Positions 37,742-64,000 of a stretch of DNA of 64,000 nucleotides are shown here, one piece after another. The DNA lies in the NCBI GenBank assembly GCA_949825025.1, contig OX463780.1, positions 27,742,118 through 27,806,117 on the forward strand, read 5' to 3'. The position numbers and the translations under genes are program-made. Numbering within the stretch: position 1 is the stretch's first letter; each line of letters opens with the position of its first letter. The notes under the pieces are model-generated. The model was given only the letters and a program-made list of their open reading frames with translations. It did not search any database and was not told where the DNA came from. The DNA is from Siphlonurus alternatus. Lineage: Eukaryota > Arthropoda > Insecta > Ephemeroptera > Siphlonuridae.

Positions 37742-38289
37742 AAAGGTTATCAGCTTTTTTGTTTGTAATTTAATTCCGAAAACTTGCAGAAAGGTTTGCA
37801 GTAGAAGTAAAAACTTTAGGGTAAAATTTTAACGCTGAAATACAAGTAAATAGGCCAAAATCTCTACTTTTTCGGCTACTTCCGGAGAGAATGTTACATA
37901 AATTTGACTAAACTGGTATTCGTACATTCGTACGCATGTTCGTACGTGTCGTGTAGGATAAGTAGAAGAATTTCTTCTACAATCCTAGTGTCGTGAGACG
38001 TGAGACTCTCGTGAGTCATCGAGTATTCGAGTGTGTTGTGTGTTGCGTTGGTTGTGGGATGTGGGTTGAGTTGGAGGTTGGACTGGTTGGAGTATGCATA
38101 GTTGTGTAGACTACTGTAGACTGTAGTTGGTAGGACTTTTTGAATAGACAGACGCTTATGTACAATTAAGCCAAAGAGTCCAAGAAGCAGTGAAGTTTAA
38201 GCGTGAACAATCAGGATAAAATATAGGAATCTCCTTAATCAGGGTGAATGTTGATCGAGTGTGATTCTGTGTAAATCTCAGCAAGCAAT

Positions 38290-41200
38290 ATGCCTGGTTG
38301 TTCTGCAAAGAGATGCGGCAAGAACTCCTCAAAGAAGGATCAATTTGATACCAACGGCAACAAAATCACGTTTCATCAGTAAGTTATACTGTATGCATAC
38401 GTTTGCATACAGCTAGTAGTGTAGGCATATTGTATGATCCACTATGATATGAATGGTATGCATACTGTATGCTTTTGCATCAAGGATTTTGTATGTATTG
38501 TATAACCTTGTATGTATAAGGTTATGTACAAAATCCTTGATGCATACATAAAAGAGTCTTGGACTGGAGCAAGGATCTTGTACATACAAAATCCTTGGAC
38601 TGGAGTTAGACAAAAATATCCTATGACACATTTATATTACGGTAATTAATTAAAATATGTTAAAATAGTTTATCCTACAGCCATTGGCGTCATAGGGTGT
38701 CTTCCGTATTAGGTTCAGAACGTTCAGAACATTTGAGAGATTACGGACTGACTCTGAACAAAAACATTAACTTCAGAACATCAAATAACGGGAACACTTT
38801 CATTGTGATCAGCTGACTCTGGTTCTGATAGTTCGGAGGAAAAGTTCGGGAGGAAAAGTAAAACTCTATGGTTCGCAACACCCGGAACCTCATTTTTGAA
38901 TTCAGCTGACTCACTTCGGTAACCTCTGAACATTCAGAACATAATTTCGGAACGCCAAATCGAAGGTTCTGAACGTTAAGAACTTAATACGGAGTATGCA
39001 TACACTCATAAAGACAGGTACAGTATGCATACTGTATGACATCTGGGGGATTTTACATAGCTGAGTGGCTCTAAAAGTGGCTGGCATTAGCTCTGTCTGT
39101 AGGAATGATACTGTACACAATCTGAGCTACGTATCATCCAGTATTATTTTGATATCAGAGCTTTTGCTACTGGCTAAAGCACAGTGTTATTTGTTGTTGA
39201 GTTACATTGACTATTGAGGAGGTTATCAATGCCATCTCTTGGTGCTTTTGACCTCCTACTGTATGATCCTACTTTCATACTGTATGAAATGCTACTACCA
39301 ATACCAGTAGCAAAGCTCTGATTCCAAAACAATGCCACTTTCAGAACCACTCTAGTAAAATCTACCATATGTCCATCCCTGTCTTAATGACGTAAACTGT
39401 GGTTTTCTGGTCAAACAGTTCACAGCCTGGCGCACCTATCCTCAACCTAGATGCCTGATATCTGAGGCAGTCTGGTTCAACCCTTATGATGCCAGGCTCA
39501 GGCCCATTGACTTGCTTCACATTTAAAAGCCTGGCCTGGGCCAGCCTGTGACCTGTCTATGGTTCACGTGGTACTGGCATACTGTACAACTACCGTACCA
39601 GTTCAGAAAGTATAAAATTGTAGTACATTGGTTAGATAGGAAAAACAATTTTAGGCCTACAATTCAAGTGCAAATTAATGGTGAGAATCCATCTTGATGT
39701 CACATCACCACAATTATTTACTACCAAGAAACGATCTGGCATTGTAAGATAGAACACGTGTAGCAATTTTTCAATTGCAAATTGCTAATTTCCTAAATAA
39801 TTCTTGTTTGTGAGTTTAAAATTACAAATTAGCACACTAACCTTTTATGTTTGCTCGTATACAGTAAAATTGTTATTAGTAGCCTCAATTTAATTTAATT
39901 AAAGAGAGCAAAGAATTTTGCAGCAGTGTAGTGTTATGATTTCGGAGCAAAAATACCTGTGTATAAATTTTGCGTGTTGGTTAGTAGGAGTAGTAAAAAA
40001 TTGACAAACGAACATGGTGATGAAATTGGCAGGTGAATTCTAAGCCACAAACTTAACCACAGGTATTGCCCAAGTCAAGGGTTACTCATTTTGAGAGAAA
40101 GTGTTCACATCCAGTCATTTCCACCCCCTGCCCAGAATATATGTGTTAAAATTAAACCTTGCCCAAAAATTTTAAAAACTGAGATTTTAGGGTCCAAAGA
40201 TATTTAAAACTCAAAGACATATTTTGAAGGGTAAAATCAATCTTATTTCATCCAAAGCAATAATTCTGAAAATATAAAATATATAAATTATACAGTAATA
40301 TTATTATAATTTTTTAATTGTCAGTTTCAAATTTCTCATGGTCAAATTTGCATGAAACTATGTAATATAAAGATAAATTTTAAAGCATCCAGGGATGAAA
40401 CTACCCTCTGACAATCCCCTACTCAGAGTGTCTTGCTAATTTGACCATGCTGGAGTGTTTAGCATGGGATTATGGGCCTGTATGCTGTACATTATTTTAT
40501 ATAATATGTACTGTATTTTTGTACCGTATGGGGATGGGGCTAAGAGGATTAATTAATGACTCAATATTATTTGGTAAGTGTAGGCCTGGGCCTGAGGACT
40601 ACTATCTGGACCCTGTAGGGAGTGTGGGAACAAGAAATGCTCATGATGATCAAATATTTAATAAGTGTATAAATTTATTTCAAAATAAGTTTGTGGTGTA
40701 CAGTATTATACACTATACAGTATTGTAGTATAATATAATATATACTCATGTGAAGAAAACATTTTAAAAATTACCAGTAATTTGCTGATATAGAAGGCAA
40801 AAAATGTTGATGCCAATTATAATGTTGATTCCTCAGACTAACAATGTCACCTGTTTTCAAGGTTTCCATCTGTGGATAAGCGCTACCCACTATGGCATCA
40901 GTGGGTACAGAATGTGCGTCTTGCTGGCAAGGGTGACCTATGGAAGCCCAACCACAACGCCAAGCTTTGCTCTCTGCACTTTGAAGAGAAGTTCCTCACT
41001 AGAGGCTACACCAAGGACGGGAAACGGCCACTCACAATACTGGCTGATGATGCTTTGCCCACACTATTTGCTCCTGTGAGTACAGTATAAAGTCCCGTAA
41101 CTATTTTTAAATAATTATTGAAAGCTATGTTAGTTAAGTTGGCACCCCTGAATCATTAATAAAAAGGATAGGGCCTATTGCCTATTGATGCCTCCAAGGG

Positions 41201-42371
41201 GCGTAGCTGCACTTTCAATAATTATTTTAATTTAAAAATAGTTCTGGGACTCTGAAAAAATTCAGAGTAGCATAATTTGGTACCCTCTATTCATTTTTGC
41301 AATAAAAAATTTTTCATGCAGGTTGTCCAATGTCATTAATTTGATTTCAGTGGTAACATTTGTATATTTGTAGGCCGGTTTCTCCTTGTATTGTCCATAT
41401 ATATATATATATTTATATATATATATATATATATTGTAGGCATTTACTTGTATAAGTTAATTCAATTGTAACCAAGTTGTAAATAGCTAAAAAAAAAATA
41501 AATAAATAACGTAATTGCTTACATGACCTAACAACATGAAAATGTTACTTCTAAGATGATAGTGTTTCAAGTTTGACCATTTACTGAGTTTTCACATTTG
41601 TTATGTTGGTACACTCCATTCAAATAAAAATGTCCGATCCCCCATGTTAAAGTATAGCCTGGTCTGACATTTTTATTTGAATGGAGTGTACAATGCAAAA
41701 ACACACATTAATTTACCCTTTTCTGGTTGTTGTTAATTTCTATCGATCCAGTGCATGTGGTTTAATTACTCTAAAATACGAAGTATACCGTACTCCATTT
41801 ATTCTGTTTAAAATACTTACACATACTCTCAGTATCTCATTGTTATTTGGATTTGATTTCAGGTACCTACGAGGAAGAGAGCCACACAGCCAAGGGTCCA
41901 AACAACACCTAGGGCAAACGCTCGAACTGGAAAATGCGCAGCAGCCAAGGAGTTTAATGCTCTGGTAGAGGAAGCAGTACAAAGTAACGTACTAGAAGAT
42001 GGTGTCTACGCTTTACCAGAAGATGTCTATACCTTACCAGAAGATTTATGCAACTCAGCAGCAGAACAAATTATTGAGCGAATCGCAGGGAGTCTTAACT
42101 TCTTGCCAGACACATGTGACATCATTTCAGAAACTAATGAAGATGGTATTTTGCAAACCTTCTTTACATTTGCCGCTGTTGATGCTGAGGAACAGCAGTC
42201 GGCACAGGCAGAAAGCAAAAGCAAAATGGTCACTCTGCCGGACACAGAGGGTGGGCAAACAAGGATCATCCTCCCCAACTTGACCAGCGTGCTGGAGGTA
42301 AGAAGATGTAGCAAAGCGTGAGCTCATGTTGTACATGACATTTCTATATTTAACCTAGAGGTACCTGGTTT

Positions 42372-42430
<59 letters not shown>

Positions 42431-42829
42431 TTCATTAATTTATTTTACTGTTCTTGTGAAGAGCAAGCTTAGTAATTTAAATAGATCGTATCAGCACGTT
42501 GTATTTGTAAAGTAAAGGTCAGTCGATGCTGCTTTTCTCATCACTCATACCTTGATGTCAAACACCATTTTTGACGTCCTATTATAGACAAACTTAAAAC
42601 ACTTCGTACAGGACAAAAAAAATATTTGACATTTAAATTGAATGAAAAAATAATTAACATTTTTCTCATCCTAACAAACCTTTAACAGCAATGTAAAAAA
42701 ACGCCACTGTGGCATTTGCTTGTTGAAGCTTTTCATTGAGAAAAAGTTGTTAAATATAAGTCTTAGACCTTAATGTACATTATCATTTATCCCATGTTTC
42801 ACTTCTTTTGAATTTATTTTAATTTTCAT

Positions 42830-42900
<71 letters not shown>

Positions 42901-44033
42901 TTTTTTACCTAGTGAGATTATTATTTAAAAAGCTAATTAAAAATTAATTTTTGGTTTTAGTAAATTGCAAATAGAGCTTTAATTTAGAATGTTTTAAGAG
43001 CTTTTTGAAAACACAAAATGTAATGGCAAAACTAGAATTTTGTTGATTGTGTCATGTCTTCCAGGCTCGTGTTCTATCGAGTCAAATTACATCAAGTTTC
43101 TCCCTTGCTGCAGGAGCTGCCCCCTCTGCCACCACCACTGCCGGAACCAAGTACCTCTGAGACTATACAGGCCTCCACCTCAAAGGTGGTTACCCGTGGT
43201 GCACAACCCTTCAACGCAGAAGAACAAGGTAACTTAACTGCTATTTAAAATATCAACTTTGATGAGTAACTATTAACAGTTGGAAAAATCCCCTAAAAAA
43301 TGGGATATATAAATTCTTATAAAACAGATTAAGGATAGGATTTTTCTATTTTTTCCTTTTGAAATAACCAATGATATTTTTAATGTCGCTGAAGGCAAAA
43401 TTGATTGTTACACCTTTTTTAAACAAACCAGCTTTTTGTTTAATGTCAAAGTGTGGTTCTGACAAATTGTGTCTGCTCCACAGATAACTCTGATCACAGT
43501 GCAGTGGTTGTAGCGGGTACCTCTAGCAGTGATGATGCTTGCTGTAGCGACCAGTGTAGACCCTTCGACGACTTTGAGGACATGGCCTGTGGTAAGTTAA
43601 CTTGAAGTGATGTCACATTTCATAAAAGTCACATGTTAGTTGAGTGTATTTTCTGATTGGAAAACATATTCAGTCTCTACTGTTACATCAACGAGTTATA
43701 TTTTACTGAAAATTTTCTTGTAGGCATTGTTTTTAAAATCAAGCTTTTACCTTGTCAAACATTTTGAAGGAAGCTATGTTAAAAGTTATTATATCCCCCG
43801 TCGTCACTTAATCCTAATTCCACTGACTGGTGTTTGCAGGGGGTAGCTTAGAAGGAGACGGCAAGGGTGAGGGCAGCCCAGGCTCCAAGTTGACGCAGGC
43901 TCTTGAGATGCTGCAGAGCTTGCAGGTTGACTTGATTGATGTGGTGAGTACTTCCACATGCTGTAACTTAACAACTACTTTTTGTGTAACATTTGTTTAA
44001 ATTTCATATTTTATGTCTGCTGCTGCTGCTGAT

Positions 44034-44080
<47 letters not shown>

Positions 44081-44724
44081 TTCGTTTATTTATTTGTTTA
44101 TTTGTTTTTTCTTGCTGTATTTTTTATTGAACCTTGTTTGTATGCAGTTGCCACCGTCTCGTCTCAAAGGCCTGTGCCAGATGCTGGAGGACCTCAGCTT
44201 GGAGGGTAATGCGCTGCTACGGGAGATGTATGTTGCCAAGGAGCAGATCAGGGCCTGCAAGCGAATCAACAAGCAGAATGTGGTGAGTGTAACAACTACA
44301 TGGTCACTGCTTGAAATTCATGCATTACCAGAGTAAATACTTTATTTCTAAGTTTAATCTTTACTTTTCTTTATTTAGATGATAGCTAATGTATTAGAAG
44401 ATTAATTTCACAAGTTTTATGATATTACCACTGAAAACAGTATCACTTAATAATTATCAAGTTTAAACTGAATATCTGAGTGAATCTACCTGACTGTTTT
44501 AGAGCAAGGAAGAGGAGCCGTGTCCCAGCAAGAAGGATTTGTTAACCGAAGAATTCGGAGTAGATCTAGAAGATGATTTCTTACAAGAGGTAAGAAATTC
44601 ACCCTCCCGATTCTCCCACCTAGGCATAAAAGTAGAGCCGACAAAAAAATTAGTATTGTTTTTTTTTTTTTTGTTTTTTTTTTAAAGAGTTACTGTATTT
44701 CTAAAATGAGGGGAAAAACTTCAT

Positions 44725-44760
<36 letters not shown>

Positions 44761-45339
44761 GTATAATTATATATATGGGGAGGGGTAATAATTACAACCC
44801 TTTGTTTTGCGAATATTTGAAACAAAATTCCTTTGTTCTTCTAGAAAAAGAATTAAACGGATAACTTTGAGAAAGACCCTATGTTATATTTGACAAGGAT
44901 TGGTTCGAAATTTTCCCCCTGTTTTTCCCCCCGTTTTTTTTCTTTTTTTTTTCTTTTTTTTTTCTTTTTCATTCAAGATGAAAATAATTTTATATGTTCT
45001 ATATTTACTACCAAGTTGTATTTTTTTAATATTATTTTGCTGAGGTATTGTAATATTGAATTTATTAAAATCCAAACATTGCTATTGCAACGCTGGCCAT
45101 GTACTTCTAAGAATGTACCTACCAATCAGATCTGGACTAAATATTAATCACTTGAAGTGCTCTCTTTCTGTAGCACTCAACACCAAAGAAAGTGGATGTG
45201 CGTAGTTAAAAATAAATACATTACATTACATTTGCTTACTTTTCTTTCTCAGGCTGCTGAGAACTTCCCGGGCCATCATGACCTGTCAACAATATCTATG
45301 GACGACTGGCAGGCAATTATAACATCAGCCCGCAATTAG
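38290..45339 (+). CDS. THAP-domain protein, 9 coding exons
   Basis: Probable zinc-dependent DNA-binding protein. Exons 38290-38378, 40862-41075, 41863-42297, 43114-43228, 43484-43591, 43840-43943, 44148-44282, 44503-44589 and 45253-45339 join in phase to give 457 residues. The start MPGCSAKRCG is the usual THAP beginning. Metal ligands are C4, C9, C66 and H69 (KLCSLHFEEKF); FHQFP (28-32), the tryptophans at 41 and 44, and ALPTLF (94-99) fit the THAP core and its AVPTIF-type end. Then come a Lys/Arg segment (VPTRKRATQ), a duplicated LPED motif, a Pro-rich stretch (LPPLPPPLPEP), acidic and Ser-rich parts, a helical segment (LKGLCQMLEDLSLEGNALL) and an acidic end. No transposase-like domain follows, so it is not a THAP9-type P-element relative. 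The gene converges on the cadherin gene. Exon 4 must use the acceptor at 43113: the earlier one at 43064 leads to a stop. Confidence 0.88.
38477..38543. repeat. Hairpin in THAP intron 1
   Basis: GCATCAAGGATTTTGTA at 38477-38493 pairs with TACAAAATCCTTGATGC ending at 38543; TATAACCTT/AAGGTTAT extends the stem around a short loop. It may be a miniature element or a transcribed pre-miRNA-like fold. A partial copy follows at 38575-38602. Confidence 0.5.
38702..38994. mobile_element. Palindromic MITE in THAP intron 1
   Basis: Left TTCCGTATTAGGTTCAGAAC and right GTTCTGAACG ... CTTAATACGGA are inverted. Inner arms share TCAGCTGACTC and TCAGAACAT motifs. About 290 bp, noncoding. Confidence 0.7.
39419..39552. 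mobile_element. Small inverted-repeat element
   Basis: TTCACAGCCTGGC is mirrored by GCCAGCCTGTGAC about 120 bases on, with one mismatch. Inner CCTGGC / GCCAGG words add to the fold. Too short and diverged to assign. Confidence 0.4.
41098..41329. mobile_element. Truncated family-1 palindromic MITE
   Basis: It starts abruptly at TAACTATTTTTAAATAATTA and lacks the outer left arm, but keeps the centre and a right arm ending GGTTGTCCA. It begins only about 20 bases after the donor of THAP exon 2. Confidence 0.75.
41612..41688. mobile_element. Miniature TIR element, 77 bp, TA flanks
   Basis: CACTCCATTCAAATAAAAAT (23-bp arm, 41612-41634) is exactly mirrored at 41666-41688. TA sits on both sides (41610-41611, 41689-41690). 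It is almost nothing but TIRs: a very small Tc1/mariner-type MITE in THAP intron 2. Confidence 0.78.
42369..42433 (+). repeat. (TTTA)n microsatellite, THAP intron 3
   Basis: About 16 TTTA units about 70 bases after the exon 3 donor, T-rich on the sense strand. Confidence 0.9.
42829..42902 (+). repeat. (TTTA)n microsatellite, THAP intron 3
   Basis: About 18 TTTA units in the same intron, again T-rich on the sense strand. Confidence 0.9.
44032..44104 (+). repeat. (TTTA)n microsatellite, THAP intron 6
   Basis: The array ends about 40 bases before the exon 7 acceptor and so forms much of its pyrimidine-rich approach. T-rich on the sense strand. The Tyr-Leu-Phe-Ile frame across it is an artefact. 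Confidence 0.9.
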
Positions 45340-45368
45340 AAAGTGCATGCGTAATAATTTTTAATTAC

Positions 45369-45374
45369 AATAAA
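45369..45374 (+). terminator. Candidate polyadenylation signal, THAP gene
   Basis: AATAAA lies 30 bases after the TAG stop. Further copies occur near 46190. The short distance would give a very short 3' UTR if used. Confidence 0.45.
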
Positions 45375-46520
45375 TATTTTATATTTTTTCTTAAATCATT
45401 ACCCTTAACTGTGTATGGGATAGTAATCTATGATTTATCGTCATATTTCTTTAAAATATCATCATTGTTCTAATGCGTTTTATTTTGTTATTTTTCATGT
45501 AATTTTGTAAGTAAAATGTTTGTTCTTGGAAACTTGAAACCAAAATAATTAAAAAATATGGAATAATTATAGTTTATATATGTATCATATTACATGCTTT
45601 ATAGAAAAGGATCATAAAGGCTTCAGAATTTTTGTATTTCAACCTTTTAATTAGCTAAACATGCATCATAGGTCATAGGCTGAATATAAATACTGTATAA
45701 TCTTATGGTTTTTATAGTTATGAAATTTCATGAAGAAAATATTAAATTGTTTACAGAGTTTTAGCTACAGAGTAGTGTTGTTTATCAAAGTTTTCCACAA
45801 AATATATTTCATACAATGTGAATAAAATCTCTCTATATTGACTAGTACTTTTTTAAAAAGATAAAAATATTTTCGCTATTCAATGTCCAAATTGTATGTT
45901 TGTTTACATCTGTACATTGCAAATTTACAATCCTTCATTAATTTTATGTTGGTGCATAACATTTTTTATTTACACCTATTCTACAGTTAATCAAAAGCTT
46001 GTCACTTCATATGAATATTGCTTAAATTATGTCTAAATGTTATGCCAGTTGTTATATTTTGGTTCTTGCTGGCTTAAATTGTATAAAAAAATATTCTGCT
46101 TTGGTGTGTAATTCTTGTATTTCTTTAAAAAATTACTAACTTGAATGTGAGCTGGCTCCAATTTTTTATGTTGTATATAAGGTTTAAAAAAAATAAAATG
46201 CTTTAATATAAAAATGAGTATATTTTTGCAGACAACATCTTATTTTACAATCATAAACATAAAAATATTTTGCTGTAAGAATAATGTAAATTGAAAGAGT
46301 AGTTAGCAATTTAAACTAGTTACTTGTTAAATTAAAAGTTTTTTATAAAATAAACATATCTCGAGATATATTTCTTTAAAATTCATGAACAGAAAAATAA
46401 TAAGTAAAAAGAATTTGAACTGCTCTTAATGTAGAATCCTTTAATATTGTGATTACCTTGCTTTTTCAGAATGTAAACAAAATTTTCCAAAATTATTATT
46501 TATGTACGAGTATATATATA

Positions 46521-46826
46521 ATGGACAACATACATGAAAAAATTTTATTGCAGAAATGAATAGAGGGTACTCTGAAATTTTTCAGATCTTTTTGAGACCC
46601 AGAACTATTTTTAAATAATTATTGAAAGTCCTGTGATTTCAGTTGGCACCCCTGAATCCTTAATAAAAAGGATAGAGACTAGACACCTCCAGGGGGCGTG
46701 GCCGCACTTTCAATAATTATTAAAAATAGTTCTGGGTTTCAATAAAATCTGAAAAAATTCAGAGTAGCATAATTTGGTACCCTCTATTCATTTCTGCAAT
46801 AATTTTTTTTCATGTATGTTGTCCAT
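46521..46826. mobile_element. Family-1 palindromic MITE
   Basis: Ends ATGGACAACATACATG and CATGTATGTTGTCCAT are inverted. Inner arms match 2026-2360 closely (TTAAATAATTATTGAAAGTC; CTCCAGGGGGCGTGGCCGCA). Noncoding. Confidence 0.82.
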
Positions 46827-47589
46827 TTTGGCAAGTATCGTTAGCAGACGTGGCTTGTACAGAAAAGCAGAGAGCTGCAAAATAAGTGTGCTAAAAGCTT
46901 CAACTCGTATAATTATCTGTCATCTAAGATTATCACAACCTCAATACCATGGAAAAAATATTTTCTTCATGCTCAATACCTCAATATAGTTTTTTTCAAA
47001 TGAATATCTTTTTATGATAAATTAGAAGACAAAATATTTTTATACTTTTGGATGCTACAGCTCTGCAGCTGAACCTTAAAAAACACCTAAAAAGCTACCA
47101 CTGATCTGCTGGGAAACAATGAGTAAAATAAACTTGCACATAAACTTTTAATATTAATTATATGTTGACATTTATTTTTTTATCATTAAATTTCTGTTTA
47201 TTTTTTCCCCAGTTGAATATGAAACATTTTATACAAAATTTCTAACAATTTACACATACTTAATTACTATAAAAGACATTCCTGTAATGCATTTCTTTTT
47301 CTTATTCATATTATTAAAATCTTAAAAATAGGCTATTTTATATTATTATATAAATTAAACAATACTTATAAATGTTTATTATTTTGTCTTACAGTGTTAA
47401 ATTGGACAGGTATTAATTATGTAATACTTTTTTTTTTTTTGGCACACACTGCCCAAAATATTTAACATTTTTGTCCATACAAAAACTTTGTTTTATATTA
47501 CATTTTTTTAATTTTCAAATTGTAAAAACTGGAATGTAAGAATTAAATTTTATAATATGCTATTACTTCTAAACTGTAAATTAAATTAA

Positions 47590-47975
47590 GGGTAAGATAA
47601 CACGAACAAAATTGATTGTTGATAGTCTCATTTGATTAACATGTAAACCTTAGCAACCTCATAATAATTCTGAATTTTTTTTGAGAGACAGTTCTTAGCA
47701 TAAAAAAAATGTGGAAAAAATTTCAAAACAATCGGATGATCCAATTTTTTTAAATGAATTTTTTAAATTTTCAGTATAGGGCTTTCCCACGAAGACCTAA
47801 ACTAAGAAATTAATTTTAAAAAATTGGATCGTCCGATTGTTTTGAAATTTTTTCCATATTTTTTTGGAGCCAAAAACTGTCTCTCAAAAAAAATTCAGAA
47901 TAATTATGAGGTTGCTAAGGTTTGCATGTTAATCAAATGGGACTACAACAATCGATTGTTCGTGTTATCTTACCC
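47590..47975. mobile_element. TTAA-flanked palindromic MITE (variant)
   Basis: Ends GGGTAAGATAACACGAACAA and the inverse, flanked by TTAA (47586-47589, 47976-47979). The arms are near-perfect over about 180 bp (GAGGTTGCTAAGGTTT / AAACCTTAGCAACCTC). It shares GGGTAAG(A/G)TAAC with 50980 and 51625 but has different inner sequence. Confidence 0.82.
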
Positions 47976-48531
47976 TTAAAACTTTTATTATAATATGAAA
48001 AGGAATGTCCATACAATTATAATATATATATAGATTTTGTATTGCAAATTAATTCACAGGGATGTATATTGAATAGGTGAATGATCAAAACTATGCTACA
48101 TATTTTTACAAGAATTTCATAAATGACAATAATTCCAGACTTATATTTATTAGACATACAATAATAAGTGGAAATCCAAGCAAGGTTTTTCTAACACATG
48201 TCTATAATTAAGGTGTCAATTATTATCATGTAAAGGTTTATTTATTTTTTTTTTTTTTACTAATATTCACATAAAACTTAAAATTGTTTGGCAGCCCAAA
48301 CTGATATATTTTATATACCATCTTGAGCTTTTTAAAAAATATTTTCATTCTAATTTTTTAAGACACCCTTTACAATAAATTAAAATTTATGGTTGCACAT
48401 CAGTCCCATAAAAGGTTTTCATTTCTCTTGACGAATATTCCACTAAGTTTGCTGCCTTTTCCCTTGCACCTAATGGTGCACCGCACGGGAAGATACTGCA
48501 ATGCACTGTTAGTGCGTTTGAGGGGCAGTCG

Positions 48532-63652
<15,121 letters not shown>

Positions 63653-64000
63653 CTGGTGACACACAGGTCACGGGGGCATGGTCTATAAGACACTCAAATA
63701 TTAAACAGAGACTTCCGTGTCTCAAGGAGCTTTTCCATGGAACGATGTCGAGCGGGGCTTGACGGGGCGAGCAAAAAGTTCACTTGCTTCAATATATCCA
63801 TCTTGACGTGATGAGAAGAGCGCTTATATATCAGAGACCACAATGTCTGACAAAAAAATTCTGAACTTTACGAGATCTGACATGAGGAGAGTAGCGCGCG
63901 GCTACTGCCAAGCATCATGGTTATTCGCGATAGTACCGTTATTGCAGGCCTCTGAATTTCTTTGATTTTTTTTGTCAAGCGATAGGACAATGTTGTCTCT
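63653..64000 (-). other. Cadherin intron reaching the window edge
   Basis: No further cadherin exon can be supported upstream of the acceptor at 63653-63655. The next 5' exon, which must supply one base of a glycine codon, lies beyond 64000. Confidence 0.6.

Larger units (their letters stand above)
45375..48237. other. Convergent intergenic region
   Basis: AT-rich DNA between the 3' ends of the THAP (+) and cadherin (-) genes. It holds a family-1 MITE (46521-46826) and a TTAA-flanked palindrome (47590-47975). No other gene is seen. TTTATT words at 48238-48243 are AATAAA on the minus strand and may serve the cadherin transcript. Confidence 0.55.

Noticed and set aside
43065..43228. Longer THAP exon 4 from the acceptor at 43064
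   Set aside because: In the phase needed it meets a TGA after about 30 codons, while the acceptor at 43113 gives a clean in-phase exon.
38290..45339. THAP gene as a domesticated P-element transposase (THAP9-like)
   Set aside because: No RNase-H-like or GTP-binding transposase region follows the THAP domain; the remainder is Pro-, Ser- and acid-rich.

Overview
This is an animal nuclear genome window. The evidence is multi-exon genes with GT-AG introns in consistent phase, a THAP-domain gene, a C2H2 zinc-finger gene, a classical multi-repeat cadherin, a 5S-rRNA-derived SINE, and very many non-autonomous DNA transposons and (TA)n, (GA)n and (TTTA)n microsatellites in an AT-rich background. The cadherin tail suggests an invertebrate, perhaps an arthropod, but the species cannot be named from the sequence. 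Nothing bacterial, phage or CRISPR-like was seen.

Layout. 1-26 kb is gene-poor and repeat-dense. It holds two copies of a 5S-derived SINE (1.3 and 3.3 kb) and one candidate small secreted-protein gene of four short exons (6.66-9.69 kb, + strand). It also holds hAT-type elements with exact 8-bp target duplications (7979-9191 and 21822-22441), and a pair of near-identical foldback elements with 73-bp tandem arrays (12996-16158 and 18048-20011). The first foldback copy carries a further insertion; the second is inserted in the middle of a palindromic MITE. A Russian-doll nest at 21.6-25.9 kb has one palindromic element carrying three other insertions.

26.5-34.3 kb: zinc-finger gene on + (coding exons 27088-27432, 28378-28458, 29625-33008; about 1269 residues, about 15 C2H2 fingers), with a CRE-type palindrome and a short upstream ORF in its probable first exon. 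34.3-37.5 kb: TA-rich spacer with several TIR elements, including one of 1066 bp with an exact 8-bp duplication.

37.7-45.4 kb: THAP-domain gene on + (nine coding exons, 457 residues) with ETS-type promoter sites. It converges on a large cadherin gene on the - strand (15 coding exons, 48532-63652, 5' end beyond the window). The cadherin part seen encodes five EC repeats, a membrane-adjacent domain, a transmembrane helix, a CCC juxtamembrane motif and a cytoplasmic tail with three YxxL/V motifs. One cadherin intron holds a roughly 6.1-kb terminal-inverted-repeat element containing inverted arrays of a 158-bp repeat. Another holds two adjacent near-perfect 348-bp palindromes flanked by TTAA.

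The three large genes have no evident functional link: two are probable nuclear DNA-binding proteins and one is an adhesion receptor. The most unusual signals are in the mobile DNA: nested insertions dated by empty sites, foldback arrays, TA micro-insertions that separate copies of the same element, and a strand bias of (TTTA)n repeats relative to transcription.
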